Assembly (NCBI RefSeq): GCF_042650605.1
Contig: NZ_JBHSBN010000003.1
Location: forward strand, 186,001-250,000
Length of the DNA stretch: 64,000 nucleotides
From: Micromonospora_J zhanjiangensis
GTDB lineage: Bacteria; Actinomycetota; Actinomycetes; Mycobacteriales; Micromonosporaceae
Reading direction: 5' to 3'
Shown here piece after piece: positions 7,613 through 16,025 of this stretch. The notes under the pieces were generated by a model, which saw only the letters and a list, made by a program, of their open reading frames with translations, was not told the origin of the DNA and searched no databases. A program made the position numbers and the translations under genes. Numbering within the stretch: position 1 is the stretch's first letter; every line of letters starts with the position of its first letter.

Positions 7613-9630
7613 CGGAGGTGGTGCTGGGGGGAGGCGAGCAGCGCCCGCGCGATGGCCGTGACGGCACCGTTGAACGTGGCGTCGACCGTCGCGCCGGCCG
7701 GGACGCCGGCGATGCCCAGGATCAGCGCCTTCTCCTTGGCGGTCAGCTTCTGGTGCACCAGCCGCACCGCGAGCGCGTCCACGTACGCCCCGGCGGTGGC
7801 CGGCGGCTTGCTCACCAGCCGCTCCGGCTTGGCGTACGAGAACTGTCTGCGGCTGCCGGCGACCAGGGCGCCCGCCTCGTTCCAGCCGTTGATCATGGTG
7901 CCGGCCGAGGTCCAGGCGACGAAGACGTCCGGGTAGCCGTTCGGGGTGGGCATCCCGGTCGGGAACTGACCCAGTTCCTCCATCTTGTTGCGAATCTGGT
8001 CCAGCCCCTCGGCGAACGGGGTCCGGCCCGAGCCGCTCCGGTAGCCCGGCGACGGCTCCGGCGACACGCCCAGCACCCGGTACGTGGCCACCAGGTACTC
8101 CATCGGGCGGCGCACCTTCTGCCCCACCGACGCCCAGAACTCGGACGAGCGCAGCAGCGTCACCAGCACCGGCTTGATCTGGCCCTTGCTGGTCGTGTAG
8201 GACTTGGCCAGCCGCTCAACGAGCGCCTTCGGCGGGGTGTCCGACACGAACCGGGTGGCCAGGTTCGTCGCCACGTACCGGGCGGTGGACGGGTGCAGGG
8301 CCAGGTAGCGGAAGTACGCGTCGGCCGCCGCCTCGCCGCCCGCCGCGCTGGCGTTGGCGTGCGTGAAGCCGAGGATCTTCACCGGGCCCACGTGGTGCCG
8401 CTCGGGCCGGTAGACGTACTCGTCGTTGGCCACCCCACGGCCGGTCTGCAACAGCGCCGCCTGCCGGACGTCCTTCTCGGTGTAGCCGCCGTCCACGCCG
8501 ACCGAGTACAGCTCCAGGTTCTCCCGGGCCAGGTTCTCGTTCACCTCGTCCTTGCTGGACTGGTTCTGGTTCAAGTACGTCAACAGCGCCGGGTGCCGGT
8601 TCGCGGCCACGAACATGTCGACGTAGCTGCCCAGGGCGTGCTTGCGGATCACGTCCCGGTCGAACGACGCCCGCTGCACCTGCGACCGGTCGAAGAACGG
8701 CCCGACGTGCAGGAAGTCGTTCCAGAAGTCGACCATCACCTCGAACAGCTGCCGCTCCGACCAGATCTGCCGGGCGATCGTCGCGTTGATGGTCTCCCGG
8801 TCGGCCGCGATCCCCTTGTCCTGCAAGGTCTTCTGCGCCTCGCGTAACTGCGGGATGCTCATCTTCAGAGTGGTCAGCTCGGCCAGCTTCAGCTCGGCCC
8901 GGGTCGGCGCGATCTTCTCCGGTTCGAGCTGCGACCGGATCCACGCGTCGATGCCCACCTGACGGATCTGGGCGAGCAGCGTCGGGGTGGCCCCGAAGGT
9001 CAGCCGGGACGCCAGGTGCCGTACCGGATCGTGGGCCAGCACCGTCCGCGCCGACGGCTTGGTCGCCGCGGCCGCCGCGGCCGGCCCGTCGTAGAGCCGC
9101 CCGCCGGCCGGCGCGTTCCTCTTCAATGCCTCACCGGCCCGGGAGCCCATGTAGCTCTCGTTCTGCTCGGTGTAGGTCCGCACGCTGGCCGGCTGCACAC
9201 CGCTGGGCCGGGCCGCGGTGCCGTCGGTGACCGCGGCGGCCGCCTCGTCGGCGCCGGTGCCGAAGATCCGGTCGATCAGGTTCTGCCCGGCCGGGCTCAT
9301 CGCCAACGCGGCGCCGCCGGCCACCACCGCGGCCGTCCCGCCGATCGCCGTCAGCGCGCGCCGCCGACCGAGCCGACGGTCGTCCTCGTCGTCGTCGAGA
9401 TCGGGCAACCCGACCGCCGCGCGCCGGGCGGCCACCTGCGGGATCGGGTCGGCCGGGCCGATCCACCGCGGACCGTCGGTGGCGGGGCGGGCGTACGACT
9501 GCGGCTCGCCGTACGGGTCCGGGCGGTGCTGGTGGACCGGATCGCGGCGGCCGGTCCGGGCTGTGGGATAGCGACCGTCCCATCGGTCGTCGCCAGTCGG
9601 CCGGCGGGGTGGCACGTCGTGGTCAGCCAT
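7609..9630 (-). CDS. DUF1800 domain protein, probably exported or membrane-anchored
   Basis: 673 residues. The first 110 residues are charged and Pro/Arg-rich, followed by an Arg-rich hydrophobic segment (GRRRALTAIGGTAAVV) that may be a Tat-type signal or anchor. The DUF1800 region runs from about residue 200 (HDPVRHLASRLTFGATP) through QIWSERQLFEVMVDFWNDFL, NENLARENLELYSVGVDGGY and TRFVSDTPP to a C-terminal NGYPDVFVAWTSAGTMI. These are typical of the family, whose biochemical role is unknown. I prefer the ATG at 9630; the upstream open frame adds only basic residues. It is translationally coupled to the DUF1501 gene downstream. Confidence 0.85.
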   Translation of the reverse strand: MADHDVPPRRPTGDDRWDGRYPTARTGRRDPVHQHRPDPYGEPQSYARPATDGPRWIGPADPIPQVAARRAAVGLPDLDDDEDDRRLGRRRALTAIGGTAAVVAGGAALAMSPAGQNLIDRIFGTGADEAAAAVTDGTAARPSGVQPASVRTYTEQNESYMGSRAGEALKRNAPAGGRLYDGPAAAAAATKPSARTVLAHDPVRHLASRLTFGATPTLLAQIRQVGIDAWIRSQLEPEKIAPTRAELKLAELTTLKMSIPQLREAQKTLQDKGIAADRETINATIARQIWSERQLFEVMVDFWNDFLHVGPFFDRSQVQRASFDRDVIRKHALGSYVDMFVAANRHPALLTYLNQNQSSKDEVNENLARENLELYSVGVDGGYTEKDVRQAALLQTGRGVANDEYVYRPERHHVGPVKILGFTHANASAAGGEAAADAYFRYLALHPSTARYVATNLATRFVSDTPPKALVERLAKSYTTSKGQIKPVLVTLLRSSEFWASVGQKVRRPMEYLVATYRVLGVSPEPSPGYRSGSGRTPFAEGLDQIRNKMEELGQFPTGMPTPNGYPDVFVAWTSAGTMINGWNEAGALVAGSRRQFSYAKPERLVSKPPATAGAYVDALAVRLVHQKLTAKEKALILGIAGVPAGATVDATFNGAVTAIARALLASPQHHLR

Positions 9631-10098
9631 GTACCGATCCCATTTTCTGCTGTCGCGCCGCTGCCATCGCACGAAGAAGGAGCGGGGGCGGTGGTGCGGC
9701 GACTGATGCCTGCGGGGGTTGACACGGGAAGGTAGCCAAGCCGTTCGGGCGGTTCAACCGGGCCGACGGCGGGCCCGAACGGCCACTTAAGCCGGCCCTC
9801 AGGAGCGCCGACCGGGGCACCCGGACCGGACTGTCAAGATCAGAGTTCGCCAGCAGGCAAAACGTGAAACCGGTTGCCCGCCGGATGGGCGGTTCGGCCC
9901 CGTCGAGGGCACCCTGCGGCGTTCAACGCCACAGGCAAAGTTAAGGGCCCGCTAAGCGAAATCTGAGGTTCCGCGGCCGCCCCCAGCGCCGGCCGCGTCG
10001 GGCCGCCACAAGAAGCATCGGTGGCGAAGCGTGAGTCGTAACAGGAGGGGTAACCGCCGGACCGGAACGGGTTGACGTGTGGGGAGGAGACCTGCGCC
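9631..10098. other. 468-bp divergent intergenic region with one long inverted repeat
   Basis: No coding region is supported here between the DUF1800 gene (minus) and the DUF3040 gene (plus). It contains a perfect 10-bp inverted repeat, CCGTTCGGGC at 9741-9750 and GCCCGAACGG at 9773-9782, with a 22-nt spacer, about 110 bp upstream of the DUF1800 start. It could be an operator or a hairpin in the 5' leader of that transcript. The rest has mixed composition and I see no other structure. Confidence 0.5.
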
Positions 10099-10356
10099 AT
10101 GCTCAGCAAAGAGGATCAGCGCCGGTTCGACGAGATCACCCGGGAACTGCGGGCCGCCGACCCGAAGTTCTTCGCCCGGCTCGACGAGCGCAACCGGATC
10201 CGGCGCAAACGGATCCTGCTCGCCCTGACCATCGCGCTGTGGGCGGTCGTACCGGCGCTCGCGGTGCTCGGCGGCGGCGTCGTCGGCGCGATCTACGCGA
10301 TGGTGGTGCTCGGCAACGGCATGATGGTCTGGCAACTGCGCCGCCGCCGCGCGTAG
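10099..10356 (+). CDS. DUF3040 small membrane protein
   Basis: An 85-residue protein with the DUF3040 plan: a charged N-terminal helix opening MLSKEDQRRFDEITRELRA with DPKFFARL, then two hydrophobic segments (ILLALTIALWAVVPALAVL and GAIYAMVVLGNGMMVW) and a basic tail (RRRRA). The family is actinobacterial and of unknown function. The ATG at 10099 has a strong GGGGAGGAGA at 10081-10090; upstream in-frame starts are not supported. It stands alone between divergent DUF1800 and convergent SWIM genes. Confidence 0.8.
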   Translation: MLSKEDQRRFDEITRELRAADPKFFARLDERNRIRRKRILLALTIALWAVVPALAVLGGGVVGAIYAMVVLGNGMMVWQLRRRRA

Positions 10357-10376
10357 CCCGACGCCGGCCGCGGCCG

Positions 10377-10433
10377 GCGGGTCGCCCGGCGGGCGGCCTC
10401 AGTCGGCGGGTCGCCCGGCGGCGGCCTCAGTCG
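10377..10433. repeat. Near-perfect tandem duplication at the 3' end of the SWIM gene
   Basis: GGCGGGTCGCCCGGCGG is followed by (GC)GGCCTCAGTC, and the whole block is then repeated, differing by two bases in length. The second copy contains the stop codon of the SWIM-domain gene (complement TCA at 10427-10429). The first copy sits just outside the gene. This looks like a recent local duplication of the gene's last codons between two convergent genes. Confidence 0.6.
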
Positions 10434-11401
10434 GCGGCGAACCGCTGGTAGGCGCGGCGCAGCCGCTCGGCCAGGCCCGGGCCGCCGACGGCGGCGCCCG
10501 GCGCGCCGAGCTGGCGCAGCACGAGGTCCGGCTCGGTCGCCAGCACCGGCGGTCGGGGCGGCACCGGCACCGGCGGCAACCAGTACCGGTCCACCGCGTC
10601 GGCCAACGGCAGATCCGGCAGGTCGGCCAGCACCTGCCCGGCACTGCCCGCCGGTGGCCCGTCGCACTCGACCTCCGCCGCCGCCGGGGCGGCACCGGCG
10701 GTGTCCGCGGTCGAACCGGCGCCGACCGGACCGTCGCCGGCCGCGAGCGCCGCACCGGCACCGGCGGCGACCGGACCGACGGCGCCGTCGGGGGCGGGCT
10801 CCGACGCACCGGTACGCAGCCGGCGCAGCCGGGACAGCAGGACCGCGCGGTCCCGGCCCCGCCAGTGCAGCAACTGGAACGGGTCGGCGTCGAACGCCTC
10901 GGCCAGCAGGTAGAACGTCGCGGCCAGATGCTTGCACGGCACGGCGAAGTCGGGACAGTCGCAGGACAGGTCCAGCTCGCCCACCGACGCCGGGAACAGC
11001 GGCGCGCCCGCGGCGGCGAACACCTCCTCCAACTCCGGCGGCAGGTCACCGGCGAGCAGCCGGGCGCTGAACAACGCCTGCCCGGCCAGCGACTCCTCGA
11101 TCCGCGCCCAGACCGGCTCGGCGAACACGGCCAGACCGATCCGGACCGCGTACGGCCGGGACCGGGAACCCTGCACCGAGGCGGTCACCGCGCCCGGCGC
11201 CACGTCCAGGTCGAGCACCTGACCCGACCGCGCGTACGACCGGCCCCGGGTGAGCCGGGTGCCCAGCGCGAACGACTCCAGCACGTCCAAGAACCGGCGC
11301 GACCACCAGGACGTGCCGATCGCACCGCGGGCGGTCGCGGCCCGCAACCCGCCCTCGACCCGGCGCGGCCGGCCGAACTCGCGGAAATCCGGCCGGCTCA
11401 C
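10427..11401 (-). CDS. SWIM zinc-finger protein, partner of the SNF2 helicase
   Basis: 324 residues. The SWIM signature CxCxnCxH is clear at CDCPDFAVPCKHLAATFYLL (about residues 145-165); SWIM domains bind zinc and mediate DNA or protein contacts. The N-terminal part (RRVEGGLRAATARGAIGTSWWSRRFLDVLE) is typical of actinobacterial SWIM proteins encoded beside SNF2 helicases. The C-terminal third is Ala/Gly/Pro-rich and probably disordered. The GTG at 11401 overlaps the SNF2 stop codon (GTGA), so the two are translated from one mRNA and probably act together. The exact role, perhaps in repair or chromosome handling, is unproven. Confidence 0.85.
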   Translation of the reverse strand: MSRPDFREFGRPRRVEGGLRAATARGAIGTSWWSRRFLDVLESFALGTRLTRGRSYARSGQVLDLDVAPGAVTASVQGSRSRPYAVRIGLAVFAEPVWARIEESLAGQALFSARLLAGDLPPELEEVFAAAGAPLFPASVGELDLSCDCPDFAVPCKHLAATFYLLAEAFDADPFQLLHWRGRDRAVLLSRLRRLRTGASEPAPDGAVGPVAAGAGAALAAGDGPVGAGSTADTAGAAPAAAEVECDGPPAGSAGQVLADLPDLPLADAVDRYWLPPVPVPPRPPVLATEPDLVLRQLGAPGAAVGGPGLAERLRRAYQRFAAD

Positions 11402-14400
11402 TCCACCACCGCCCCGGCCTCCAGGGCGAACAACTGCCGCAACTGGCCGGTGGACAACTCGGTCAGCCACTGCTCGCCGGTGCCGACGATCCGCTCGGCC
11501 AGCGTCCGCTTCTCGGCGATCAGCGCGGCGACCTTCTCCTCCACCGTGCCGGCGCAGACGAACTTGCGCACCTGCACCGCCCGGCGCTGACCGATCCGGT
11601 ACGCCCGGTCGGTGGCCTGGTCCTCGACCGCCGGATTCCACCACCGGTCCACGTGCACCACGTGGTTGGCGGCGGTCAGCGTCAACCCCGTACCGCCGGC
11701 CTTCAGGGACAGCACGAACAGCGCCGGACCGCCGGGCGACTGGAACCGGGCCACCAGGTCGTCCCGCCCGGCCTTGCCGACCCCGCCGTGCAGGAACAAC
11801 ACCTCCCGACCGGTACGCGCCGACAGGTGCGCCCGCAACATCCCGCCGAACTCGGCGTACTGGGTGAACAGCAGGGCCTTCTCCCCCGCGGCCAGCACCT
11901 CGTCCAGGATCTCCTCCAGCCGGGCCAGCTTCCCCGACCGGCCGGGCAGCGCGGACGCGTCCCGCAACAACTGGGCCGGGTGGTTGCAGACCTGCTTGAG
12001 CTTGGTCATCGTGGCCAGCACCAGCCCGCGCCGCTCGATCCCGTCGCTGGACTCGATCCGGGTCATCATGTCGTCGACCACGGCCCGGTACAGGGACGCC
12101 TGCTCGGCGGTCAGGTTGCAGAGCACCTCCATCTCCAACTTCTCCGGCAGGTCGGAGATGATCGAGGAGTCGGTCTTCAACCGGCGCAGCACGAACGGGC
12201 CGGTGATCCGGCGCAACCGGGCCGCCGCGTCCGCGTCGCCGTGCCGCTCGATCGGCTCGGCGTACCGCTTCTTGAAGGCCGACGCGGCACCCAGCAGGCC
12301 CGGATTCGCGAACTCCATGATGGACCAGAGGTCGGCCAGCCGGTTCTCCACCGGCGTACCGGTGATGGCGATCCGGTGCCGGGCCGGCAGCGACCGGACC
12401 GCCTCGGCCTGCCGGGTGGCCGCGTTCTTGATCGCCTGCGCCTCGTCCACCACGATCCGGTGCCAGCCGATGCCGGCGAGCGCCGCGGCGTCCCGGGCCG
12501 CGACCGAGTAGGTGGTGACGACCAGGTCCGCCTCCCGGACCGCCGCCTCGAACGCGGCGCCCCGGGCCCGCTCGGCCCCGTGGTGTACGTGCACCCGCAG
12601 CCCGGGGGCGAACTTCGCCGCCTCCCGCTCCCAGTTGCCCACCAACGACATCGGACAGACCAACAGGGTGGGCGCGCCCTCCGACTCGTCTCCGACAAAC
12701 AGGGAAAGTACGGTTATGGTCTTGCCAAGTCCCATATCATCCGCTAGAATGCCGCCCAGCCCAAGCGACTGGAGGAAGGTCAGCCAGGCGAGGCCGCGCT
12801 TCTGGTACGGGCGCAGGGTGCCCCGGAAGCCGGCCGGTTCGTCGATCGGGGCCAGGTGCTGTTCGGCCCGGCCGGCCAGCAGGTCGCCGAGCGCGCCCTC
12901 GGCGGTGACCGCCAGCACCGGCAGGGTCTCCGAATCGTCCTCGGTGGTCAGCCCGAGCCGGAGCAGGTCGCCGACCGTCATCTCGCCGCCGGTACGCAGC
13001 AGCTTCAGCCCGGCGGCCAGCCGCTTCGGGTCCAGCTCGACCCACTGACCGCGCAGCCGGACCAGCGGCGACTTCAGCCGGGCCAGCTCGGTCAGCTCGT
13101 CCTCGGTCAACGGCTGGTCGCCCAGCGCCAACTCCCAGCGGTAGTCGACGAGCGAGTCCAGCCCCAGCGAACTGGCGGTGGCGACGGTGCCGGGCGCGGT
13201 GCGGGTGCCCCGGGCCTGCAACCGCGCGCCGAGCCGGGCGCCGGGTCGCCGCCACCAGCCGGGCAGCAGCACGCCGAAACCGGCGGCGTGCAGCATCGGC
13301 GCGCCGTCGCGCAGGAACCGGTGCGCGCCCTCGGTGTCCAGGTCCAGCCCGGTCGGGGTGGCGGTGCGCAGGGCGGTCTCCAACTCGGGCCAGAGCCGGC
13401 TGGCCCGGCCCAGCTCGGCCAGCAGCGTCTCCTGCGGGTGCGCCAACCGGCCGATCGGGGTGCCGCGACGCGGCCCGTCGCCGGCCCAGATCCGCTCGGC
13501 CTCGACAACCATGCTGGGCTCGTCGGCGGCCTGCAGCGCCAACTCGACCCGCCACCGCGGCTCGTCGTCGAGTCCGCCGGGCCGGTCGCCGGAGCCGGCC
13601 TCGCCGGTGTCGTCGCCGGAGCCGGCCTCGCCGGTGTCGTCGCCGGAGCCGGCCTCGCCGGACCGGGTTGGCCGCGCGGCCCGATCCGAAGACATGCCGA
13701 AGGCGAGTTGGTCCGGTTGGGGTGGCTCGATCAGGCGGAAGCAGGCGCGGACGGCGCTGCCGGCGGCGTCCCGCTGCCAGGTGCGCAGTTCCCGGGCCAG
13801 GACGGCGACGCCGGCCGGGTCGGCGGTGAACTCGCGCTGCCGGCCGGTGAGCGCCCGCAGCCAGGCCCGGACCGCCGCGTCGGTGCCGGTGGCACGGCGG
13901 GCGTCGATGAGGCGTACGCCGTCCAGGGCGTGCCGGGCGGTGGCGTCGGTGAGGGTGTCCAGGGCGTCGGCGACCAGCCGGGCCGCCGGGGTGGCCCCGG
14001 CGGCGGGCGCGCCGGCCGGTACGGCGGCGCGGAGCGCGGGCGGGACGGCCTGGGTCAGGGCGCGCGCCCAGGCGGCGTCGGCGCCGGTGAGCAGGGGTCG
14101 CCAGAGCGCCCGGCCGGGTCTGCCGGGGTGTTCGGCGAGGGTGGGCAGCAGGCGGCCCCGGTGGACCAGGTCGGTGGCGAAGGCGGCGAGTTCGACGAGG
14201 TGGCGCAGTCCGGCGCCGTGGACCGGGGCGTCCGGCCGGGCCGGGGTGTCGTCGTTCCGGGCCAGGTCGGCCAGGACGGCGGTGGCCTCGTCGGCGTCGT
14301 ACTCCAGGGTGGGCACCCGCCAGCGGGCCAGGGTGACGGTGCCGCGGCGCTCCTCGGCGGGGTCGGCGCGGACCAGTTCCGGGGAGTCCAGCGGCCGGCC

Positions 14401-14616
14401 GGCCCGGGTGGGCAGGGCGAGCGGGACGCTGCCGGTGGCGGCCTTGGCGGCGAGGTCGCCGAGCGCGTCGGCGAGTTCCGGGTGCCCGGCCGCGTACGGG
14501 TGGGTGCGTTCGCGGGCGGCGCGGCCGGGTCGGCCCGGCGGGACGGGGAGGGCGGAGTCCTCGGCCCAGAGGGCGAGTCGACCGCCGATCAGCCACACCG
14601 CGTGGACGACCAGCAC
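11398..14616 (-). CDS. SNF2-family DEAD/DEAH-box helicase
   Basis: A 1072-residue Swi2/Snf2 ATPase. The first 600 residues are an Ala/Arg-rich SNF2-associated region. The ATPase core follows: Walker A in LADDMGLGKTITVL (about residue 640), TLLVCPMSLVGNWEREAAKF, the DEAQ box in RIVVDEAQAIKN, RIAITGTPVENRL, then helicase motifs V-VI (LKAGGTGLTLTAANHVVH, DQATDRAYRIGQ). I use the GTG at 14616 because the product then opens LVVHAVWLIGGRLALW, the usual start of these proteins; the roughly 100 upstream codons look non-coding. It carries a 9-residue tandem repeat (see 13585-13662) and is coupled to the SWIM gene. Confidence 0.88.
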   Translation of the reverse strand: MLVVHAVWLIGGRLALWAEDSALPVPPGRPGRAARERTHPYAAGHPELADALGDLAAKAATGSVPLALPTRAGRPLDSPELVRADPAEERRGTVTLARWRVPTLEYDADEATAVLADLARNDDTPARPDAPVHGAGLRHLVELAAFATDLVHRGRLLPTLAEHPGRPGRALWRPLLTGADAAWARALTQAVPPALRAAVPAGAPAAGATPAARLVADALDTLTDATARHALDGVRLIDARRATGTDAAVRAWLRALTGRQREFTADPAGVAVLARELRTWQRDAAGSAVRACFRLIEPPQPDQLAFGMSSDRAARPTRSGEAGSGDDTGEAGSGDDTGEAGSGDRPGGLDDEPRWRVELALQAADEPSMVVEAERIWAGDGPRRGTPIGRLAHPQETLLAELGRASRLWPELETALRTATPTGLDLDTEGAHRFLRDGAPMLHAAGFGVLLPGWWRRPGARLGARLQARGTRTAPGTVATASSLGLDSLVDYRWELALGDQPLTEDELTELARLKSPLVRLRGQWVELDPKRLAAGLKLLRTGGEMTVGDLLRLGLTTEDDSETLPVLAVTAEGALGDLLAGRAEQHLAPIDEPAGFRGTLRPYQKRGLAWLTFLQSLGLGGILADDMGLGKTITVLSLFVGDESEGAPTLLVCPMSLVGNWEREAAKFAPGLRVHVHHGAERARGAAFEAAVREADLVVTTYSVAARDAAALAGIGWHRIVVDEAQAIKNAATRQAEAVRSLPARHRIAITGTPVENRLADLWSIMEFANPGLLGAASAFKKRYAEPIERHGDADAAARLRRITGPFVLRRLKTDSSIISDLPEKLEMEVLCNLTAEQASLYRAVVDDMMTRIESSDGIERRGLVLATMTKLKQVCNHPAQLLRDASALPGRSGKLARLEEILDEVLAAGEKALLFTQYAEFGGMLRAHLSARTGREVLFLHGGVGKAGRDDLVARFQSPGGPALFVLSLKAGGTGLTLTAANHVVHVDRWWNPAVEDQATDRAYRIGQRRAVQVRKFVCAGTVEEKVAALIAEKRTLAERIVGTGEQWLTELSTGQLRQLFALEAGAVVE
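13585..13662. repeat. 27-bp tandem repeat inside the SNF2 gene
   Basis: Two full units and one partial unit of a 27-bp sequence (13585-13611, 13612-13638, 13639-13662) encode GEAGSGDDT repeated in the SNF2-associated region. The copies are identical apart from the last partial one, so the expansion is recent. The acidic, Gly/Ser-rich product is probably a flexible linker and may vary in copy number between strains. Confidence 0.75.
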
Positions 14617-14840
14617 GAGTTCTTCGCTTTCTCGACGGCGGCGGGACCGTCCCAGCCTAGGGCCCGGGTCGGACAACGCCGCGCCGACCTGCCGTGCTCG
14701 ACCGCGTGACGCGGTCCGCCGGATCGCGCAGCGGTGAGGAGCGCCCCGCCCGCCCCTCACCGCCCGAGTGTGCCTCCTCGGCACGGACGCGACAGGCCCG
14801 TACCGCCCCCTCTTGTCGACCCTGACCCGGCTTCTACCGG

Positions 14841-14870
14841 TTGATCGACCGCACGACGTGATCCTAGACT
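14841..14870 (+). promoter_or_regulatory. Promoter candidate for the XRE-ImmA operon
   Basis: TTGATC at 14841-14846 and TAGACT at 14865-14870, 18 bp apart, lie about 85 bp upstream of the XRE start and match a housekeeping-type actinobacterial promoter. ACTGACG occurs twice just downstream (14868-14874 and 14882-14888), a possible operator. The rest of the 339-bp gap between the divergent SNF2 and XRE genes (14617-14955) shows no gene. Confidence 0.4.
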
Positions 14871-14955
14871 GACGATGCGTACTGACGTCAACCAGCGTTA
14901 ACCGACTTCGCGACAACAGCTAAATCCAGCAGTGAGGCGTCCCACGGGGGTGACC

Positions 14956-15417
14956 ATGACGGGTTCCGACTCCGGCGGCTTCACGCTGGCCGACAAGCTC
15001 AACCTGCTCTTCCGGACCGTTCACCCGGCCGATCGTGACCCGTACAGCGCCCGGGAGGTCGCCGACGCGATCCGGGCCCGCGGTGGCGCGATCTCCGACG
15101 TCTACATCTGGCAGTTGCGCACCGGCCGGCGGACCAATCCCACCAAGGAGCATCTGCAGTCGCTCGCCGACTTCTTCGACGTCGACCCGGCGTACTTCTT
15201 CGACCGGCGGCGGGCCGAGGAGATCCAACGCGACCTGCTGGCCCTGCAGGCCATGCGGAACCTGAAGGTACGCGCGGTCGCGGCGCGGCTGAGCGCCCTG
15301 CCGGAGGACCAACTCGACGCCGTGGGTGAGATCCTGGACCGGGTGGTGCAGGCCCTGCAACTGCCGAAGGGTGGCGTCGACGAACCGACCGCCGACGGTC
15401 CCGCCCCCACACCATGA
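14956..15417 (+). CDS. XRE-family regulator of the ImmA/IrrE trio
   Basis: A 153-residue helix-turn-helix protein. The DNA-binding domain spans about residues 5-70: FTLADKLNLLFRTVHP, SAREVADAIRARGGAISDVY, and a recognition-helix region at YIWQLRTGRRTNPTKEHLQSLADFF, followed by DVDPAYFFDRRRAEEI, a common XRE ending. The remaining helices may dimerise. The ATG at 15414 of the next frame overlaps this gene's stop, and the pairing with an ImmA/IrrE peptidase is the classic arrangement in which the peptidase cleaves or controls its XRE partner. A GTG two codons upstream (14950) is an alternative start. Confidence 0.85.
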   Translation: MTGSDSGGFTLADKLNLLFRTVHPADRDPYSAREVADAIRARGGAISDVYIWQLRTGRRTNPTKEHLQSLADFFDVDPAYFFDRRRAEEIQRDLLALQAMRNLKVRAVAARLSALPEDQLDAVGEILDRVVQALQLPKGGVDEPTADGPAPTP

Positions 15418-15464
15418 TCGTCGCGGAGTGGCGGCGGGCCGGACCAGCCCAGGAGAGCGATGAG

Positions 15465-16007
15465 ATGAAACCCTCCACGCTACGGCGGGCGTGTCTCCAC
15501 CGGCTCGAGGAGCTGCGCGCCCAGGGACTCGACCTGCCCCGCCCGTTCGACGCGCGGGAACTCTGCCGGCGGGTCGGCGCGGCGGTGGGCCAGCCGATCA
15601 GCCTGGTCGCGGTGCCGATGCCCAGCGGCGCGCCGTACGGGCTGACGTTCTTCACCGACGCGGGCCACATCGTCGCGTACGAGCGGCGCACCAGCCGGGT
15701 GCACCAGGACCACATCGTGGCGCACGAGCTGGGGCACGTGCTGCTCGGGCACCGGTCGTTCGCGCTGGACGACGAGGCCGCGACCCGGCTGCTGTTCCCG
15801 GGCCTGCGCCCGACGATGGTGCACCGGGTGCTGAACCGGGACGGCGCCTACACCCGCGCCGAGGAACAGGAGGCCGAGATGATGGCCACGGTGCTGCTGG
15901 AGGAGAGCGGCCGTCATCCGGGCCCGTCGGCCGACCGCGACCTGTCCCCCGGCGACGCGGCGCTGCAGGCCCGGCTGCGGCACGGCCTGGAACACCCCAC
16001 CGGCTGA
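15465..16007 (+). CDS. ImmA/IrrE-family zinc metallopeptidase
   Basis: A 180-residue ImmA/IrrE protein. The zinc site is DHIVAHELGHVLLGH (HExxH), with a downstream glutamate in EEQEAEMMATVLLEE as third ligand; these are the expected gluzincin-type residues. Family members cleave XRE repressors in response to stress or DNA damage (ImmA of ICEBs1, IrrE of Deinococcus). The frame opens with an ATG at 15414 overlapping the XRE stop, but the ATG at 15465 has AGGAGAG about 8 nt upstream and fits the domain start, so I prefer it. It is followed 18 bp later by the MAB_1171c-type membrane protein gene; the three form one operon. Confidence 0.88.
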   Translation: MKPSTLRRACLHRLEELRAQGLDLPRPFDARELCRRVGAAVGQPISLVAVPMPSGAPYGLTFFTDAGHIVAYERRTSRVHQDHIVAHELGHVLLGHRSFALDDEAATRLLFPGLRPTMVHRVLNRDGAYTRAEEQEAEMMATVLLEESGRHPGPSADRDLSPGDAALQARLRHGLEHPTG

Positions 16008-16025
16008 CGGGGACGGGAGGTGCGG

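Noticed and set aside
12856..14709. Long plus-strand frame opposite the SNF2 gene
   Set aside because: Antisense shadow of the helicase; no domain, no ribosome-binding site.
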